A stretch of DNA of 5,940 nucleotides from Endomicrobiia bacterium. Lineage in GTDB: Bacteria; Elusimicrobiota; Endomicrobiia; PHAN01. The number at the start of each line of letters is the position of its first letter. Position 1 is the first letter of the stretch. Below are positions 1 through 5,940 of the stretch, one piece after another. The DNA lies in contig JASEHK010000098.1 of the NCBI GenBank assembly GCA_030018875.1, forward strand, positions 1 to 5,940. The letters run 5' to 3'. The notes beneath the pieces are model-generated. The model worked only from the letters and a program-made list of their open reading frames with translations. It had not been told where the DNA came from and ran no database searches. A program made the translations under genes and the position numbers.

Positions 1-68
1 CTTGTTTCAGCATCTCTCAAAGAACGAGATTCTGACATTCGTCAGAATGACAAAATGGCAGTGTCATT
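1..68. repeat. Palindromic intergenic repeat, cut by the window edge
   Basis: Several nested inverted repeats are packed into this stretch. TTCTGAC 30-36 pairs with GTCAGAA 41-47 around ATTC. AATGACA 46-52 pairs with TGTCATT 62-68. CAGCATCTC 9-17 pairs with GAGATTCTG 26-34 with one mismatch. The wording CTTGTTTCAG...GAGATTCTGA...CAGAATGACA resembles another widespread class of dispersed noncoding repeats I recall from bacterial genomes. Its left arm would lie outside the window. It follows the rimO stop by about 15 bases and could also help end transcription, but it has no good U-tract. Confidence 0.55.
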
Positions 69-74
69 ATACCA
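66..74 (-). promoter_or_regulatory. Candidate extended -10 promoter directed out of the window
   Basis: On the minus strand the nine bases read TGGTATAAT, a perfect TGnTATAAT extended -10 element, ten bases after the rimO stop. No convincing -35 hexamer is 16-18 bases upstream, but extended -10 promoters often lack one. It would drive whatever gene lies left of the window, with the palindromic repeat in its leader. A chance match is possible. Confidence 0.35.
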
Positions 75-83
75 AAAAACGCC

Positions 84-1385
84 CTAACCGCGACGGACGA
101 CCGAGCGGCACTTTACGGAAACGAAACTGCCTATCGCGGACGACTCCGCGAGGGTTAATTCTGCGTCAACCTCGGGCGCGCAGAAATACGCCCGGGCGAG
201 ACCGGGCTCGACGACGAGCGACATCACTTTTTTCGCGGCAAACCGCTCGAGCGCCAAAAGATTGGCGCGACGCGCGGCATCGGAAAGTTCGCGGTATCTC
301 AGGCGGACTGTGGCTGCGGGAAGCGAAGCCGACCGCGACGCGGCCGACGCCGTGCCGGGCATTTTCGAATACGCGAAAACGCCCGTCCACATAAAATGGC
401 CTTCGCGCACAAAATCAAGAAGCTCGCTAAAATCGCGTTCGCGCTCGCCGGGATGTCCCACGATAAAGGTCGTGCGCAGAGCGATGCCGGGCACGCGCAG
501 TTTAAGTTTCTCGACGAGACTGCGCAAGGCGGCTCCGTTTTGCGGACGGCCCATCGCGCGCAGGGGGGCGTCCGCGATATGTTGAAAAGGCACATCGAGA
601 TACCTGACTATCTTTTCGGATACGGCCATGCGCTCGATAAGTCCGTCGCTAATCGTCGCGGGATGGCAGTAAAGAAGCCTCAACCACTCGACACCGCGAA
701 TTTTTTCAAGACGCTTGAGAAGGCCGACTATTCCGCCCGCGTTGCGGCCAATGTCGAGACCGTAGCCCGAAGTGTCCTGGGATATCAGATTTATTTCTTT
801 TACTCCGCGCGCGGCGAGCCTCGTCGCTTCGGCAATTATGTCGTCGGCGGGGCGGCTTTTATATCCGCCGCGAAGAGACGGTATAAGACAGTAATTACAG
901 CGATGGTCGCAGCCCTCGGCTATGCGCACGTAAGCCCACGGGCGGCCGGCCGGATGGACTCTCGACGCGGCATCGTGAAATCCTCCGGGCGCCGACACCA
1001 TTCGCGCGGACGCGGCATTTTTTCCGGACGGCTGTCCCATTATGATATCGGGTATGTCTTCGAGCCGTCCGGTTCCGACTACGAAATCTGCCAGCGCCAG
1101 AGATTTCATCGCTTTGGGCGGCGGATTTTCGAGAGCCGACATCTGGGCAATGCAACCCGAAACTATTATTTTGGTTCCGCGGCGGGATTTGCGGGCGATA
1201 TTGCGGATGGCCGTCGAGGATTCCGACAGGGCGTCGCCGATGAAAGCGCAGGTGTGCACCACGACCGCGTCGGCGCGCGACACATCCGGCGCGAACTCGA
1301 CGCCCCGGGCGGCAAGCCGTCCGGCGAGGGTCTCTGCTTCGACGAGGTTTTTAGCGCAGCCGAGGACTTCAATGTATACTTTCAT
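84..1385 (-). CDS. rimO: Ribosomal protein S12 methylthiotransferase RimO
   Basis: Radical SAM methylthiotransferase of 433 residues, the usual size for RimO. The family adds a methylthio group to the beta-carbon of a conserved aspartate of ribosomal protein S12, using S-adenosylmethionine and two 4Fe-4S clusters in the cytoplasm. The N-terminal UPF0004 domain has the three cluster cysteines C10 (LGCAKN), C46 (HTCAFI) and C78 (SGC). The radical SAM cluster motif CxxxCxxC is C159, C163 and C166 in EGCDHRCNYCLIPSLRG. The segment ISQDTSGYG (about 201-209) is typical of RimO rather than the tRNA enzyme MiaB. A TRAM-like RNA/protein-binding tail follows from about residue 380 and is slightly short. 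One small oddity is His44 where the family usually has Asn before the second cysteine. The start at 1385 places LGC at the normal distance from the N-terminus, but its ribosome binding site is poor (only GGA, 8 bases away). It lies 102 bases after lolA. Confidence 0.95.
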   Translation of the reverse strand: MKVYIEVLGCAKNLVEAETLAGRLAARGVEFAPDVSRADAVVVHTCAFIGDALSESSTAIRNIARKSRRGTKIIVSGCIAQMSALENPPPKAMKSLALADFVVGTGRLEDIPDIIMGQPSGKNAASARMVSAPGGFHDAASRVHPAGRPWAYVRIAEGCDHRCNYCLIPSLRGGYKSRPADDIIAEATRLAARGVKEINLISQDTSGYGLDIGRNAGGIVGLLKRLEKIRGVEWLRLLYCHPATISDGLIERMAVSEKIVRYLDVPFQHIADAPLRAMGRPQNGAALRSLVEKLKLRVPGIALRTTFIVGHPGERERDFSELLDFVREGHFMWTGVFAYSKMPGTASAASRSASLPAATVRLRYRELSDAARRANLLALERFAAKKVMSLVVEPGLARAYFCAPEVDAELTLAESSAIGSFVSVKCRSVVRRG

Positions 1386-1386
1386 C

Positions 1387-1468
1387 GGATTTGTCCGTAT
1401 CCGCGCCTTGCGTATTTTTTTGGGCCTTTGCTTAATCCTTAATTCTTAATCCTGGATTTGTCCGTATC
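1387..1468. repeat. 15-base direct repeat flanking the lolA-rimO gap
   Basis: The 15-mer GGATTTGTCCGTATC occurs at 1387-1401 and again at 1454-1468, 67 bases apart. The copy nearer rimO ends one base before the start codon. That copy also sits in a small inverted repeat: CGGAT 1386-1390 and ATCCG 1399-1403, which in the mRNA would fold over the poor rimO ribosome binding site. It could be a duplicated operator or a duplication scar. Confidence 0.6.
1432..1452. repeat. Three tandem heptamers
   Basis: Three consecutive 7-base units, TTAATCC, TTAATTC and TTAATCC, differ at one position only. They lie between the two copies of the 15-base direct repeat in the lolA-rimO spacer, in otherwise GC-rich surroundings. 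No protein binding can be assigned. Confidence 0.6.
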
Positions 1469-1487
1469 TTCGGCGGGCGGGAAGTTT

Positions 1488-2165
1488 TCATGGCCGTATT
1501 ATTTCGGCGCCCTTGGGAGGAGTGAACTTGAAGGCGTCCTTGGAAAGAACCGGATTTCTTTTGAAGTTGTTTATCGCGGTCGTTATTTTTACGCCTTTGG
1601 ACGCGAGTTCCGTGGACAACGGACACAGCGTCGCCGCGTCGAATTCCATAGTCATCGAAAATCCGGATTTTTTGTCTTCGAGGACGAGCCGCGTCGTGTC
1701 GGTGGAACTCTCGACGAGCATGAAGGAGTACTTTGATTTAAGCGAGGAGATATTGCCGGCGAAACTGTCTGGCCAGCCGAACAGCATCCCCGTTTCCTTG
1801 ATCTTTTTCCAGTCGGATATTATCATCTGATTGGTGTCGGCATTGTAGTTGCGCAGTTTTTTGCCGTCGGAAATGGTGATCTGCCGCACGGGTCGCTTCA
1901 GCTCTATGCGCAAATTCTCAGGTCTTTGAAAAAGAACCGCGCCGATGTTCACCTGGGTATAATCCTGTATGTCGAACTTTACGGTTTGAGTGAAATCGAA
2001 CGATACGGCCGATGTCTCTTTCTCTTTGGCTTCGAGCCGCTCGAAAACATCCTCCGCCATTGCGGAGGCCGCGCACAAAAATAAAACCGCGAGGGCCGAC
2101 GGCAATACCGACTTAATTATGCGCAAGCCGGTATTATCATTCCTGCGCGGGCGACGAATTTTCAT
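1488..2165 (-). CDS. lolA: Outer-membrane lipoprotein carrier protein LolA
   Basis: LolA-family periplasmic chaperone of 225 residues. In known systems LolA receives lipoproteins from the inner-membrane LolCDE complex and carries them to the outer membrane. An N-terminal signal peptide is visible: a basic region (residues 2-18), a hydrophobic core (about 19-34) and an AMA cleavage site after residue 37. Cys31 is not in a lipobox because Leu precedes it, so signal peptidase I is expected and the protein should be soluble. The mature part shows the family pattern: a helix rich in Glu/Lys, then SFDFTQTV, a GAVLFQRPENLRIEL strand pair, QITISDGKKLRNYN, and a C-terminal FTPPKGAEII strand. The reading frame is open further upstream to 2249, but ATG 2165 has AGGAG ten bases before it and gives a normal signal peptide, so it is preferred. 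It overlaps ftsK by 29 bases. No lolB or lolCDE gene is in view. Confidence 0.9.
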   Translation of the reverse strand: MKIRRPRRNDNTGLRIIKSVLPSALAVLFLCAASAMAEDVFERLEAKEKETSAVSFDFTQTVKFDIQDYTQVNIGAVLFQRPENLRIELKRPVRQITISDGKKLRNYNADTNQMIISDWKKIKETGMLFGWPDSFAGNISSLKSKYSFMLVESSTDTTRLVLEDKKSGFSMTMEFDAATLCPLSTELASKGVKITTAINNFKRNPVLSKDAFKFTPPKGAEIIRP

Positions 2166-4404
2166 TTGCGAGATACTCCTGTATTTTGTCGAAGTGTATA
2201 GTCCATCTGTTCGTGCCTTCGGGCTTGACGATAAATCCCTCTTTTTCAAGCAAACTCAAAACATCGGTCGCGCGCGCCGACGAGCCGAAGCGGGCTTTGA
2301 GCAAATCCTGAGAGACGCGCCGCCTTTCGAGCACCAGACGCAGGGCCGAACTGATGTACTGTTTCTCTTTTTCTTCTTTTTCGCGGTCAACGACTTCCGC
2401 CGCCCGTGAGGCCTCGCCGCCGTCACGATGGACGTATTCCTCGTAAGACGGCTTATGCCCCTGAGCGAGTATATATTTGACGACGTTTTCGGCGTCCTTC
2501 GTCGAGACGAACGTGCCCTGAAGGCGCACCGGCCGAGGCGCGCCAGGCGGAAGGAAAAGCATATCGCCGCGACCCAGAAGGTCGTCGGCGCCGACGGTGT
2601 CGAGTATAACGCGCGAGTCCACTTTTGACGTCGTCTGAAAAGCTATGCGCGCCGAGAAATTGGCTTTTATGACGCCGGTGATGACGTCCACCGACGGGCG
2701 TTGCGTCGCCAGAACCAGATGTATTCCGACGGCGCGCGCCATTTGGGCGAGGCGCTGTATCTCGTCTTCTATCGCTTTTCTTGAAATCAACATCAAGTCG
2801 GCAAGTTCGTCTATTATCACGACGATATAATGGACGGGTTTCATCGCGCCCGTCGTATCGGCGCGGGCGCGCTCGTTGAAACTTTCTATATTTCTTACGG
2901 TGTGTTTCGCAAAAAGCTCGTAGCGTTTTTCCATTATATAAACGAGTTGTTTCAATGTCCCCACCGCCCTGCGCGCGTCGGTAATTATGCCGACTTTTTC
3001 GGGTTCGACACTGGGGTCGTATAAATGAGGAAGACCGGCGTATATCGGAAGTTCAAGCCGCTTGGGGTCTATCAGGATAAACTTGAGTTCGTCGGGACGG
3101 GCTTTAAGAAGAATCGAGACGATGAGAGAATGTATGCAGACGCTTTTGCCCGAGCCGGTCGCGCCCGCGATTAGAAGATGCGGCATTGGAATTATGTCGG
3201 TGATGTAAGGCGCTCCGTCGGTGGTTTGACCGAGAGCGAAAGTAAGGGGTGATGTGTTTTTGATGAAGTCGGACGATTGCGCCATCTCCCTGATTGTAAC
3301 GATGCGCGTGGCGGGGTTAGGCACTTCTATGCCAACGGCCGATTTTTCCGCTATGGGGACTATGCGGATTGACGCGGCTTTAAGAGCCAGCGCCAAATTA
3401 TCGCTAAGCGCCGTGATACTCTGATATTTCGTGCCGGCTTCAAGATTAAGGTCATAACGAGTGACGACGGGGCCGGGGATGATATCGCCCACGTCCACTT
3501 TTATGCCGAAATCGCCGAGAGTCTGCTGAAGAACTTTCGCGCGTTCGAGATGGGCGTGATGCTGTTCTTCCTCGGCGCTGTTTTGGGGCGGAGCGAGTAT
3601 ATCAAGCGGGGGCATTTTATAATTGACATACTGTGTCGCGGGAGGAGACGCGAACTGCTTGGTATGGAGATGCTCGGACGATTTTCGTTCGCGCGCTCGA
3701 GCGGCGGCGGAAGATTGCGAAACGGTGGGCGGCTCCGTCGGAAAAGAAGAAACGCCGGACGGGGGCTCGGAAACTTTGACGCGGGACTTGCCGGCGGTAT
3801 CGGCAACTCGACTTGCCGACGAGGCCATCCGTCGGTCGTCGAGTTTTTTCGAGAGGGAGCGGACTTTGCGATATTCTTCTATGTCTCTTTTTACCAAATC
3901 ATAAATCTTCTCGAATATATCTCTGAATGAAAAATCTTTTATGACGCTTAAAACATAAAGGAAGACGGCGAGGCTCAATATCCCCCCCACCGTCGCGCCG
4001 AAAAGCCTCGTAAAGAACTCGGCCACGTTTTTGCCGAGGATGCCGCCGTAGTTCGGCGTCGAGGGAAAATAAACGTTGACGAACTTGACGATGCCGGACA
4101 GCAGGGCTATTTCCAGAGCCGACAGCGCGAAGTCCATCTGCCATTTTTTATCGTTTTTTTCGCGCCACAGCGCCGCGCCCTCGTAGGCCAGCCATGCCGC
4201 GAAGACGAAGGCGAGCGGTCCGAAAAAGTTCAAGAGAACGCGCGCCGTTATCTTGCCCACGACTCCGGAGCGGTCGTGGAAAAGCGTAAAATAAAACAAA
4301 ACAACCCCGACGATGAACAAGGTCGCGGAGATATAAGGCTTTATGCTCGACGGCCGGCCCGATTTTTTGCGAAGAAGTCGGGATTGGAATTTATAGTAGG
4401 TCAT
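2137..4404 (-). CDS. ftsK: DNA translocase FtsK
   Basis: Complete FtsK/SpoIIIE-family translocase of 755 residues. The family sits at the division septum, pumps chromosomal DNA with ATP and helps resolve dimers at the terminus. Four hydrophobic segments at about residues 25-42, 57-76, 92-112 and 131-155 form the membrane anchor. A charged helix (about 157-192) and a Ser/Pro/Ala-rich linker to about 260 follow; this linker is far shorter than in Escherichia coli. The motor shows an alpha domain (about 280-400), Walker A GATGSGKS at 414-421, and Walker B ending in IIDE at 530-533, followed by LADLM. LATQRPSVDVITG (565-577) and GADDLLGRGDMLFLPPG (605-621) are FtsK signatures. The C-terminal gamma winged-helix domain (about 684-740) reads DNA polarity signals; its recognition helix has R711-A712-T713-D714 where I expect an NRAAR-like sequence. 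The start has AGAAGG seven bases upstream (4412-4417). It follows uppP after 184 bases and overlaps lolA by 29. Confidence 0.97.
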   Translation of the reverse strand: MTYYKFQSRLLRKKSGRPSSIKPYISATLFIVGVVLFYFTLFHDRSGVVGKITARVLLNFFGPLAFVFAAWLAYEGAALWREKNDKKWQMDFALSALEIALLSGIVKFVNVYFPSTPNYGGILGKNVAEFFTRLFGATVGGILSLAVFLYVLSVIKDFSFRDIFEKIYDLVKRDIEEYRKVRSLSKKLDDRRMASSASRVADTAGKSRVKVSEPPSGVSSFPTEPPTVSQSSAAARARERKSSEHLHTKQFASPPATQYVNYKMPPLDILAPPQNSAEEEQHHAHLERAKVLQQTLGDFGIKVDVGDIIPGPVVTRYDLNLEAGTKYQSITALSDNLALALKAASIRIVPIAEKSAVGIEVPNPATRIVTIREMAQSSDFIKNTSPLTFALGQTTDGAPYITDIIPMPHLLIAGATGSGKSVCIHSLIVSILLKARPDELKFILIDPKRLELPIYAGLPHLYDPSVEPEKVGIITDARRAVGTLKQLVYIMEKRYELFAKHTVRNIESFNERARADTTGAMKPVHYIVVIIDELADLMLISRKAIEDEIQRLAQMARAVGIHLVLATQRPSVDVITGVIKANFSARIAFQTTSKVDSRVILDTVGADDLLGRGDMLFLPPGAPRPVRLQGTFVSTKDAENVVKYILAQGHKPSYEEYVHRDGGEASRAAEVVDREKEEKEKQYISSALRLVLERRRVSQDLLKARFGSSARATDVLSLLEKEGFIVKPEGTNRWTIHFDKIQEYLANENSSPAQE
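2176..2180 (-). promoter_or_regulatory. Ribosome binding site of lolA, inside ftsK
   Basis: On the minus strand AGGAG lies ten bases before the ATG at 2165 and is embedded in the last codons of ftsK (gln-glu-tyr). It decides the lolA start in favour of 2165 over the upstream in-frame ATG at 2249. The position suggests that ribosomes finishing ftsK help open or reinitiate at lolA. Confidence 0.75.
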
Positions 4405-4411
4405 TTACTTG

Positions 4412-4417
4412 CCTTCT
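4412..4417 (-). promoter_or_regulatory. Ribosome binding site of ftsK
   Basis: On the minus strand AGAAGG is seven bases before ATG 4404. It is one of the two clear Shine-Dalgarno sequences in the window and supports the annotated ftsK start. The accB-side genes and rimO have only weak ones. Confidence 0.7.
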
Positions 4418-4447
4418 GTTAAAATCCTTGGGCGTCCCGCCTCACTC

Positions 4448-4530
4448 CTGTCATTGCGAGCGGAGCGAAGCAATCTCGCTTATTGTAAGATTGCCACGCC
4501 CCGATGTTCATCGGGGCTCGCAATGACGGG
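4448..4530. repeat. Cloverleaf-like palindromic intergenic repeat
   Basis: A perfect 12-base inverted repeat closes the element: GTCATTGCGAGC at 4450-4461 and GCTCGCAATGAC at 4516-4527. Inside are two further inverted repeats: GCAATCT 4470-4476 with AGATTGC 4488-4494, and CCCCGAT 4499-4505 with ATCGGGG 4510-4516 around a GTTC loop. The last arm shares one base with the outer stem. The sequence resembles the GTCATTGCGAG...GAAGCAATCTC family of noncoding repeats that I recall as dispersed in many bacterial genomes; only one copy is present here, so repetition cannot be shown from this window. It may be mobile (MITE-like), a REP-like element, or a structured part of the uppP-ftsK transcript. The rest of the 4405-4588 spacer is AT-rich near uppP and shows nothing else firm. 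Confidence 0.8.
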
Positions 4531-4588
4531 CATGGAAAATCTCGCTCCTCACAAATGAGAAAATAAAGTATATTTTTCTTCTGTCTTT

Positions 4589-5410
4589 TTACAGATTGAA
4601 AATCAATCCCGCCGCCGCGACGGCCCACAGATAGTATGAAAAATATTTAAGCTTTCGGGCGGCGATAACCTTGATTAAAAATCCTATCGCCAACAAGCCG
4701 ACGGCGAAAGCCAGCGCCATAGAGACGGCGAGGCCGACGTAAGAAACGCCTTCGAGCGGGGCCGCGGACTTGACGAGGTCGCGTAGCTCCAAAAACGCAG
4801 CCCCCGAGACGGCCGGTATCGAAATTATGAACGAGAAAGCCGCAGCGTCTTTGCCGGAAAGTCCAAGCGCGAGCGCCGCGCATATCGTCGAGCCGGAACG
4901 GCTTATGCCCGGAAGCGCCGCAACGCCCTGCGCGACTCCGACGGCCATCGCCTGAGGCACCGTTATCCGGCGCCACATTTCATCATGACCGACGGAAGGC
5001 CGCGACGGGTTATCGTCGGGCTTGGCGCGCTCATCATTGCGACCTGAGACGGCAAAAAGCATCGCCCCCGTCGCGGCCATAAGAAAATATACCCACGACA
5101 CGCGGCCGGCAAAAATCTCTTCCGCCTTCGACTTAAGAACCAGTCCGATTAAGGTCGTGGGCAACGATGCGGCTGCTACCAGCAACCACGCGCGCGGCGA
5201 CATCGCCGCTTCTGCTATGCGCCGTCTGAAAAAAACCATCACGGCGGCCATAGTGGCAAGATGCAGCGCGATTGATACCGCAAAAGACGAATCGCCGAGT
5301 CTGAAAAAAGCGCCCAGAAGGGCCAGATGGCCGCTGGAAGAAACCGGCAAAAACTCGGTCAGTCCCTGAACTATGCCCAGAAAAGAAAGAGACGGAAGCG
5401 ACGCGTTCAT
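4589..5410 (-). CDS. uppP: Undecaprenyl-diphosphatase UppP (BacA)
   Basis: Integral membrane phosphatase of 273 residues, the normal length for the BacA/UppP family. It removes a phosphate from undecaprenyl diphosphate to regenerate the lipid carrier for peptidoglycan and other envelope polymers; overexpression of the family gives bacitracin resistance. The first signature is GIVQGLTEFLPVSSSGHL (12-29) with Q15, E19 and H28, and the second is PGISRSGST (167-175) with R171. These match the catalytic glutamates/glutamine, histidine and arginine known in E. coli UppP. The remainder is a series of hydrophobic segments typical of the fold. A charged loop at about 123-150 (SGRNDERAKPDDN onwards) is somewhat long. 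ATG 5410 puts the first motif at the usual distance from the N-terminus, though no good ribosome binding site precedes it. It begins 30 bases after the winged-helix gene, so co-transcription is likely. Confidence 0.96.
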   Translation of the reverse strand: MNASLPSLSFLGIVQGLTEFLPVSSSGHLALLGAFFRLGDSSFAVSIALHLATMAAVMVFFRRRIAEAAMSPRAWLLVAAASLPTTLIGLVLKSKAEEIFAGRVSWVYFLMAATGAMLFAVSGRNDERAKPDDNPSRPSVGHDEMWRRITVPQAMAVGVAQGVAALPGISRSGSTICAALALGLSGKDAAAFSFIISIPAVSGAAFLELRDLVKSAAPLEGVSYVGLAVSMALAFAVGLLAIGFLIKVIAARKLKYFSYYLWAVAAAGLIFNL

Positions 5411-5440
5411 CGGATGGAGGCGAGTTTGTCTTCCCGCGGA

Positions 5441-5641
5441 TTATTTCTTGAGTGATACGAAAATCGTGTTGCCTTTCTCTTCCATTACTATCTTATTCTC
5501 GCGGGCGAGCCATCCGAGAGCCAGATGCACCGCGGAGTTTGGAAGCGAAAGAGAAGTTTTGATTTTAAGGATGCTCGCGGGTTCGCATAAGGTCAAGAGC
5601 CGCCATATTTCCCCCGCGGCATCGCCGATTTTATCGTTCAT
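5441..5641 (-). CDS. Small winged-helix protein (DUF2582-like)
   Basis: A 66-residue protein that resembles the small stand-alone winged helix-turn-helix family DUF2582. It begins with IGDAAGEIWRLL, a first helix. A second helix (about 24-32) and a putative recognition helix follow, with the family-like phrase LALGWLARENKI at 41-52. A beta-hairpin wing ends it (VMEEKGNTIFVSLKK). There is no second domain, ligand-binding region or membrane segment. The function of the family is not established; it may bind DNA or act as a protein-interaction module, and a role regulating its neighbours is only a guess. It lies 24 bases after accB and 30 bases before uppP, in the same direction, which supports it being a real gene. 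ATG 5641 has only a weak upstream GTGA as ribosome binding site. Confidence 0.82.
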   Translation of the reverse strand: MNDKIGDAAGEIWRLLTLCEPASILKIKTSLSLPNSAVHLALGWLARENKIVMEEKGNTIFVSLKK

Positions 5642-5665
5642 TTTATTTCACTATTTATGCGCGAC

Positions 5666-5940
5666 TCAATAATCCACGATGAAAATAGGCTGTCCCTGAT
5701 TGACGGAAACGCCGTTTTCGACGAGGATTTTAAGGATTCTGGCGCGGGAGTCGGCTTTGATTTCGTTCATGACCTTCATCGCTTCTATGACGCAGAGGGT
5801 TTTGCCGGGTTCCACGGTGTCGCCTTCGGAGACGAAGGGCGAAGACTTGGGAGAAGAAGAGCGGTAGAAAACGCCGTTTATCGGGGAAGCGATGCTTTTG
5901 CCCGACGGCCCGGCGGCCGGCGCGATTTTTGACTCAGGGG
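5666..5940 (-). CDS. accB: Biotin carboxyl carrier protein of acetyl-CoA carboxylase, C-terminal part
   Basis: The C-terminal 90 residues of AccB; the N-terminus lies beyond the right edge of the window, and two bases of a split codon remain at 5939-5940. AccB carries biotin between biotin carboxylase and carboxyltransferase in the first committed step of fatty acid synthesis. The fragment shows part of a Pro/Ala-rich linker, then the biotinyl domain: SPINGVFYRSSSPKSSPFV, which includes the thumb insertion typical of AccB rather than other biotinyl proteins, and EAMKVMNEI with the biotin-acceptor lysine encoded at 5774-5776. The end ILVENGVSVNQGQPIFIVDY is the usual last strand pair. The stop is TGA at 5666-5668. 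The reading frame was read directly on the minus strand. The gene after it is not accC, the common partner, but the small winged-helix gene 24 bases downstream. Confidence 0.95.
   Translation of the reverse strand, partial: PESKIAPAAGPSGKSIASPINGVFYRSSSPKSSPFVSEGDTVEPGKTLCVIEAMKVMNEIKADSRARILKILVENGVSVNQGQPIFIVDY

Noticed and set aside
74..100. Rho-independent terminator at the rimO stop (T6 on the minus strand at 74-79)
   Set aside because: The six T residues are not preceded by a convincing stable stem; the GC-rich bases before them do not pair well.
396..1442. Long plus-strand open frame of 348 codons opposite rimO
   Set aside because: It is fully antisense to a clear RimO with all cluster cysteines. 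Its translation shows no recognisable domain and is typical of a shadow frame in GC-rich codons.
2166..2249. Longer lolA with a start at 2249
   Set aside because: It would add 28 residues before the signal peptide and overlap ftsK by 113 bases, while ATG 2165 has its own AGGAG and a normal signal peptide.
2137..4404. FtsK-like protein as part of a conjugative or mobile element
   Set aside because: The four membrane segments, chromosomal FtsK signatures, gamma domain and housekeeping neighbours point to the cell-division translocase. No relaxase, integrase or other transfer gene is nearby.
4567..4572. TATACT on the minus strand just after uppP as an ftsK promoter -10 box
   Set aside because: No -35-like hexamer is at a suitable distance and there is no extended -10 TG. 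The region is AT-rich, so a chance match is likely.
4419..4628. Minus-strand open frame of 69 codons across the uppP-ftsK spacer
   Set aside because: It runs through the palindromic repeat and the end of uppP. The phrase DCFAPLAMT is what that repeat class gives when translated by chance, so it is not treated as a gene.

Overview
The window carries six protein-coding genes, all on the minus strand. In order of transcription (right to left) they are accB (3' part only), a 66-residue winged-helix protein, uppP, ftsK, lolA and rimO. The genes are closely packed and the longest stretch without a gene is 184 bases (4405-4588). There are no tRNA or rRNA genes, CRISPR array, transposase or phage genes. 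I found no sign of a new multi-gene system. This is an ordinary housekeeping and cell-envelope block, and the less explained material lies in the short intergenic repeats.

A signal-peptide-bearing LolA implies an outer membrane, so the organism is a diderm (Gram-negative type) bacterium. The base composition is moderately GC-rich. The gene order, the short DUF2582-like winged-helix gene and the GTCATTGCGAGC-type palindromic repeats would fit a non-proteobacterial lineage such as Elusimicrobiota or Omnitrophota. That assignment is an impression, not proven by the sequence.

Right part (4589-5940): accB, the winged-helix gene and uppP are separated by 24 and 30 bases and look like one transcription unit. 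AccB carries biotin for acetyl-CoA carboxylase in fatty acid synthesis. UppP recycles the undecaprenyl carrier lipid used for peptidoglycan and other surface polymers. The accC gene that often follows accB is not here.

Middle (4405-4588): the uppP-ftsK spacer holds a cloverleaf-like palindromic repeat of about 80 bases.

Left part (84-4404): ftsK (chromosome translocation at division), lolA (lipoprotein transport across the periplasm) and rimO (methylthiolation of ribosomal protein S12). The 5' end of lolA overlaps the 3' end of ftsK by 29 bases and its ribosome binding site lies inside ftsK, which suggests translational coupling. The 102-base lolA-rimO gap contains a duplicated 15-mer and a 7-base tandem repeat. 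The first 70 bases hold a second kind of palindromic repeat and a good extended -10 promoter-like site pointing out of the window.
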